Positions 4,379 to 5,105 of a stretch of DNA of 5,105 bases are shown here, piece by piece. Numbering within the stretch: the stretch's first letter is position 1; every line of letters begins with the position of its first letter. The notes beneath the pieces are model-generated. The model made no database searches. It was not told the origin of the DNA and saw only the letters and a program-made list of their open reading frames with translations. The translations under genes were made by a program, and so were the position numbers. Location of the stretch: positions 1 through 5,105 of the forward strand of contig CAJOGB010000083.1 of NCBI GenBank assembly GCA_905233835.1, given 5' to 3'. The DNA comes from an uncultured Lachnospiraceae bacterium (GTDB taxonomy: Bacteria; Bacillota; Clostridia; Lachnospirales; Lachnospiraceae).

Positions 4379-5105
4379 TTACTTCGTATTCGTATTTATA
4401 AAATTACTCTTAAATTTCGAATATACAATTCTCTGACTCGAGTACAATCCATAGTACCCTGAAAGCATATAGCTGAGCGCGATGGCGAACAGGAAGTAGG
4501 GTGCCCCCTCCATCCCAAATAAATCAATACAAATCACAAACGCGGATATAGGCGAATTCGTCACTCCGCAGAACACAGCCCCCATTCCGATGGCAGCGCA
4601 AAGCGACGGCGATAACCCGATGAGCGCTCCAAATGCACATCCCAATGACGCTCCGATGAAGAAGGAGGGTACGATTTCACCACCTTTGTAACCCGCAGTG
4701 ATACATAAAACGGTAAATAAAATCTTAACCAAAAACGCAAAGTGATGGGTGTTTCCTTCAATGCAATCTTGAATGAATTCCACTCCGGCGCCGTTGTAGG
4801 TCTGCTCACCAATGAGTAAGGTGAAAATCAACACTACGGAACCTAATACAAAGGCACGAAGATACGGGTTTTTCAAATATTTTTTCCCGAGTCGTTCTCC
4901 CGTATGTAAGCAAAGGCAAAACAGAATGCTTACCAATCCACATAAAATGGCAAGTAACCCGGTTTCAAATCCGGAAAGAATTCCGAATGCAGGAACGTCT
5001 ACGATAGTAAATGCGGCATCCGGACAACCAAGATAGGAGGCAACCCCTCGTGCCACAAAAGAGGCGATGACGCAGGGAACCAGTGCTGCGTAGTGCATGA
5101 TGCCG
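4379..5105 (-). CDS. CLC-family anion channel/antiporter, C-terminal part (5' end outside window)
   Basis: The minus-strand frame is open from the right edge to a TAA at 4381-4379. An ATG at 5098 exists, but the frame continues upstream (Gly-Ile before it). CLC proteins usually have 400 or more residues, so about half is missing. The visible 241 residues are mostly membrane helices (roughly 1-18, 44-64, 80-97, 120-136, 143-162, 165-188 and 200-218, counted from that Met). GYKGGEIVPSFFIGA (136-150) corresponds to the GxFxP anion-selectivity segment, and IGMGAVFCGVTNSPISAF to the following re-entrant helices. GGEIVP, DLFG (192-195) and SGYYGLYSSQ (213-222) resemble the branch containing fluoride-exporting CLC-F proteins more than E. 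coli ClcA. That subtype is inferred from memory. It would move Cl- or F- across the cytoplasmic membrane. The gating-glutamate and first pore motifs lie outside the window. Confidence 0.88.
   Translation of the reverse strand, partial: GIMHYAALVPCVIASFVARGVASYLGCPDAAFTIVDVPAFGILSGFETGLLAILCGLVSILFCLCLHTGERLGKKYLKNPYLRAFVLGSVVLIFTLLIGEQTYNGAGVEFIQDCIEGNTHHFAFLVKILFTVLCITAGYKGGEIVPSFFIGASLGCAFGALIGLSPSLCAAIGMGAVFCGVTNSPISAFVICIDLFGMEGAPYFLFAIALSYMLSGYYGLYSSQRIVYSKFKSNFINTNTK

Noticed and set aside
4384..4396. TCGTATTCGTATT tandem repeat
   Set aside because: It encodes the Asn-Thr-Asn-Thr tail of the CLC protein and has only two copies, so it is not a meaningful repeat array.
4812..5036. Plus-strand ORF opposite the CLC gene
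   Set aside because: It is antisense to well-supported membrane helices of a CLC protein, with a low-complexity translation and no RBS.

Overview
The window looks like a chromosomal segment from a Gram-positive, low-to-moderate GC member of the Clostridia, most likely Lachnospiraceae. The reasons are strong AGGAGG-type ribosome binding sites, TATAAT promoters, compact U-tract terminators, a YqeG-type HAD phosphatase, and an elongation factor P with the Bacillus-type KPGKG loop. The family placement is inferred from gene content and protein style; no database search was possible. Nothing in the window is an obvious mobile element, CRISPR array, tRNA or rRNA.

Layout. (1) Positions 2-292 hold the 3' end of a plus-strand gene of unknown function, closed by a clear terminator at 305-335. 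(2) An extended -10 promoter near 375-383 starts a plus-strand run of yqeG (HAD phosphatase), rpiB (sugar-phosphate isomerase), efp (elongation factor P, with its own likely promoter and strong RBS) and a 70-residue protein of unknown function. A 12-bp terminator at 2293-2326 ends this run. (3) A promoter region with two TATAAT boxes, partly overlapping that terminator, starts proA (glutamyl-phosphate reductase, proline synthesis). proA overlaps by 4 bp (ATGA) a small, degenerate-looking Ser/Thr protein kinase gene. (4) A bidirectional terminator at 4346-4368 separates the kinase from a convergent minus-strand CLC-family anion transporter gene, whose N-terminal part lies beyond the right edge.

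The genes are mostly housekeeping: translation (efp), pentose phosphate metabolism (rpiB), proline synthesis (proA) and ion transport (CLC). The least ordinary part is the proA-kinase pair. The ProA resembles the domain found in plant/animal P5C synthase more than E. coli ProA. The coupled kinase lacks a recognisable glycine-rich loop and has an altered DFG motif. I see no evidence of a wholly new multi-gene system; the proA-kinase coupling and the CLC subtype deserve the closest look.
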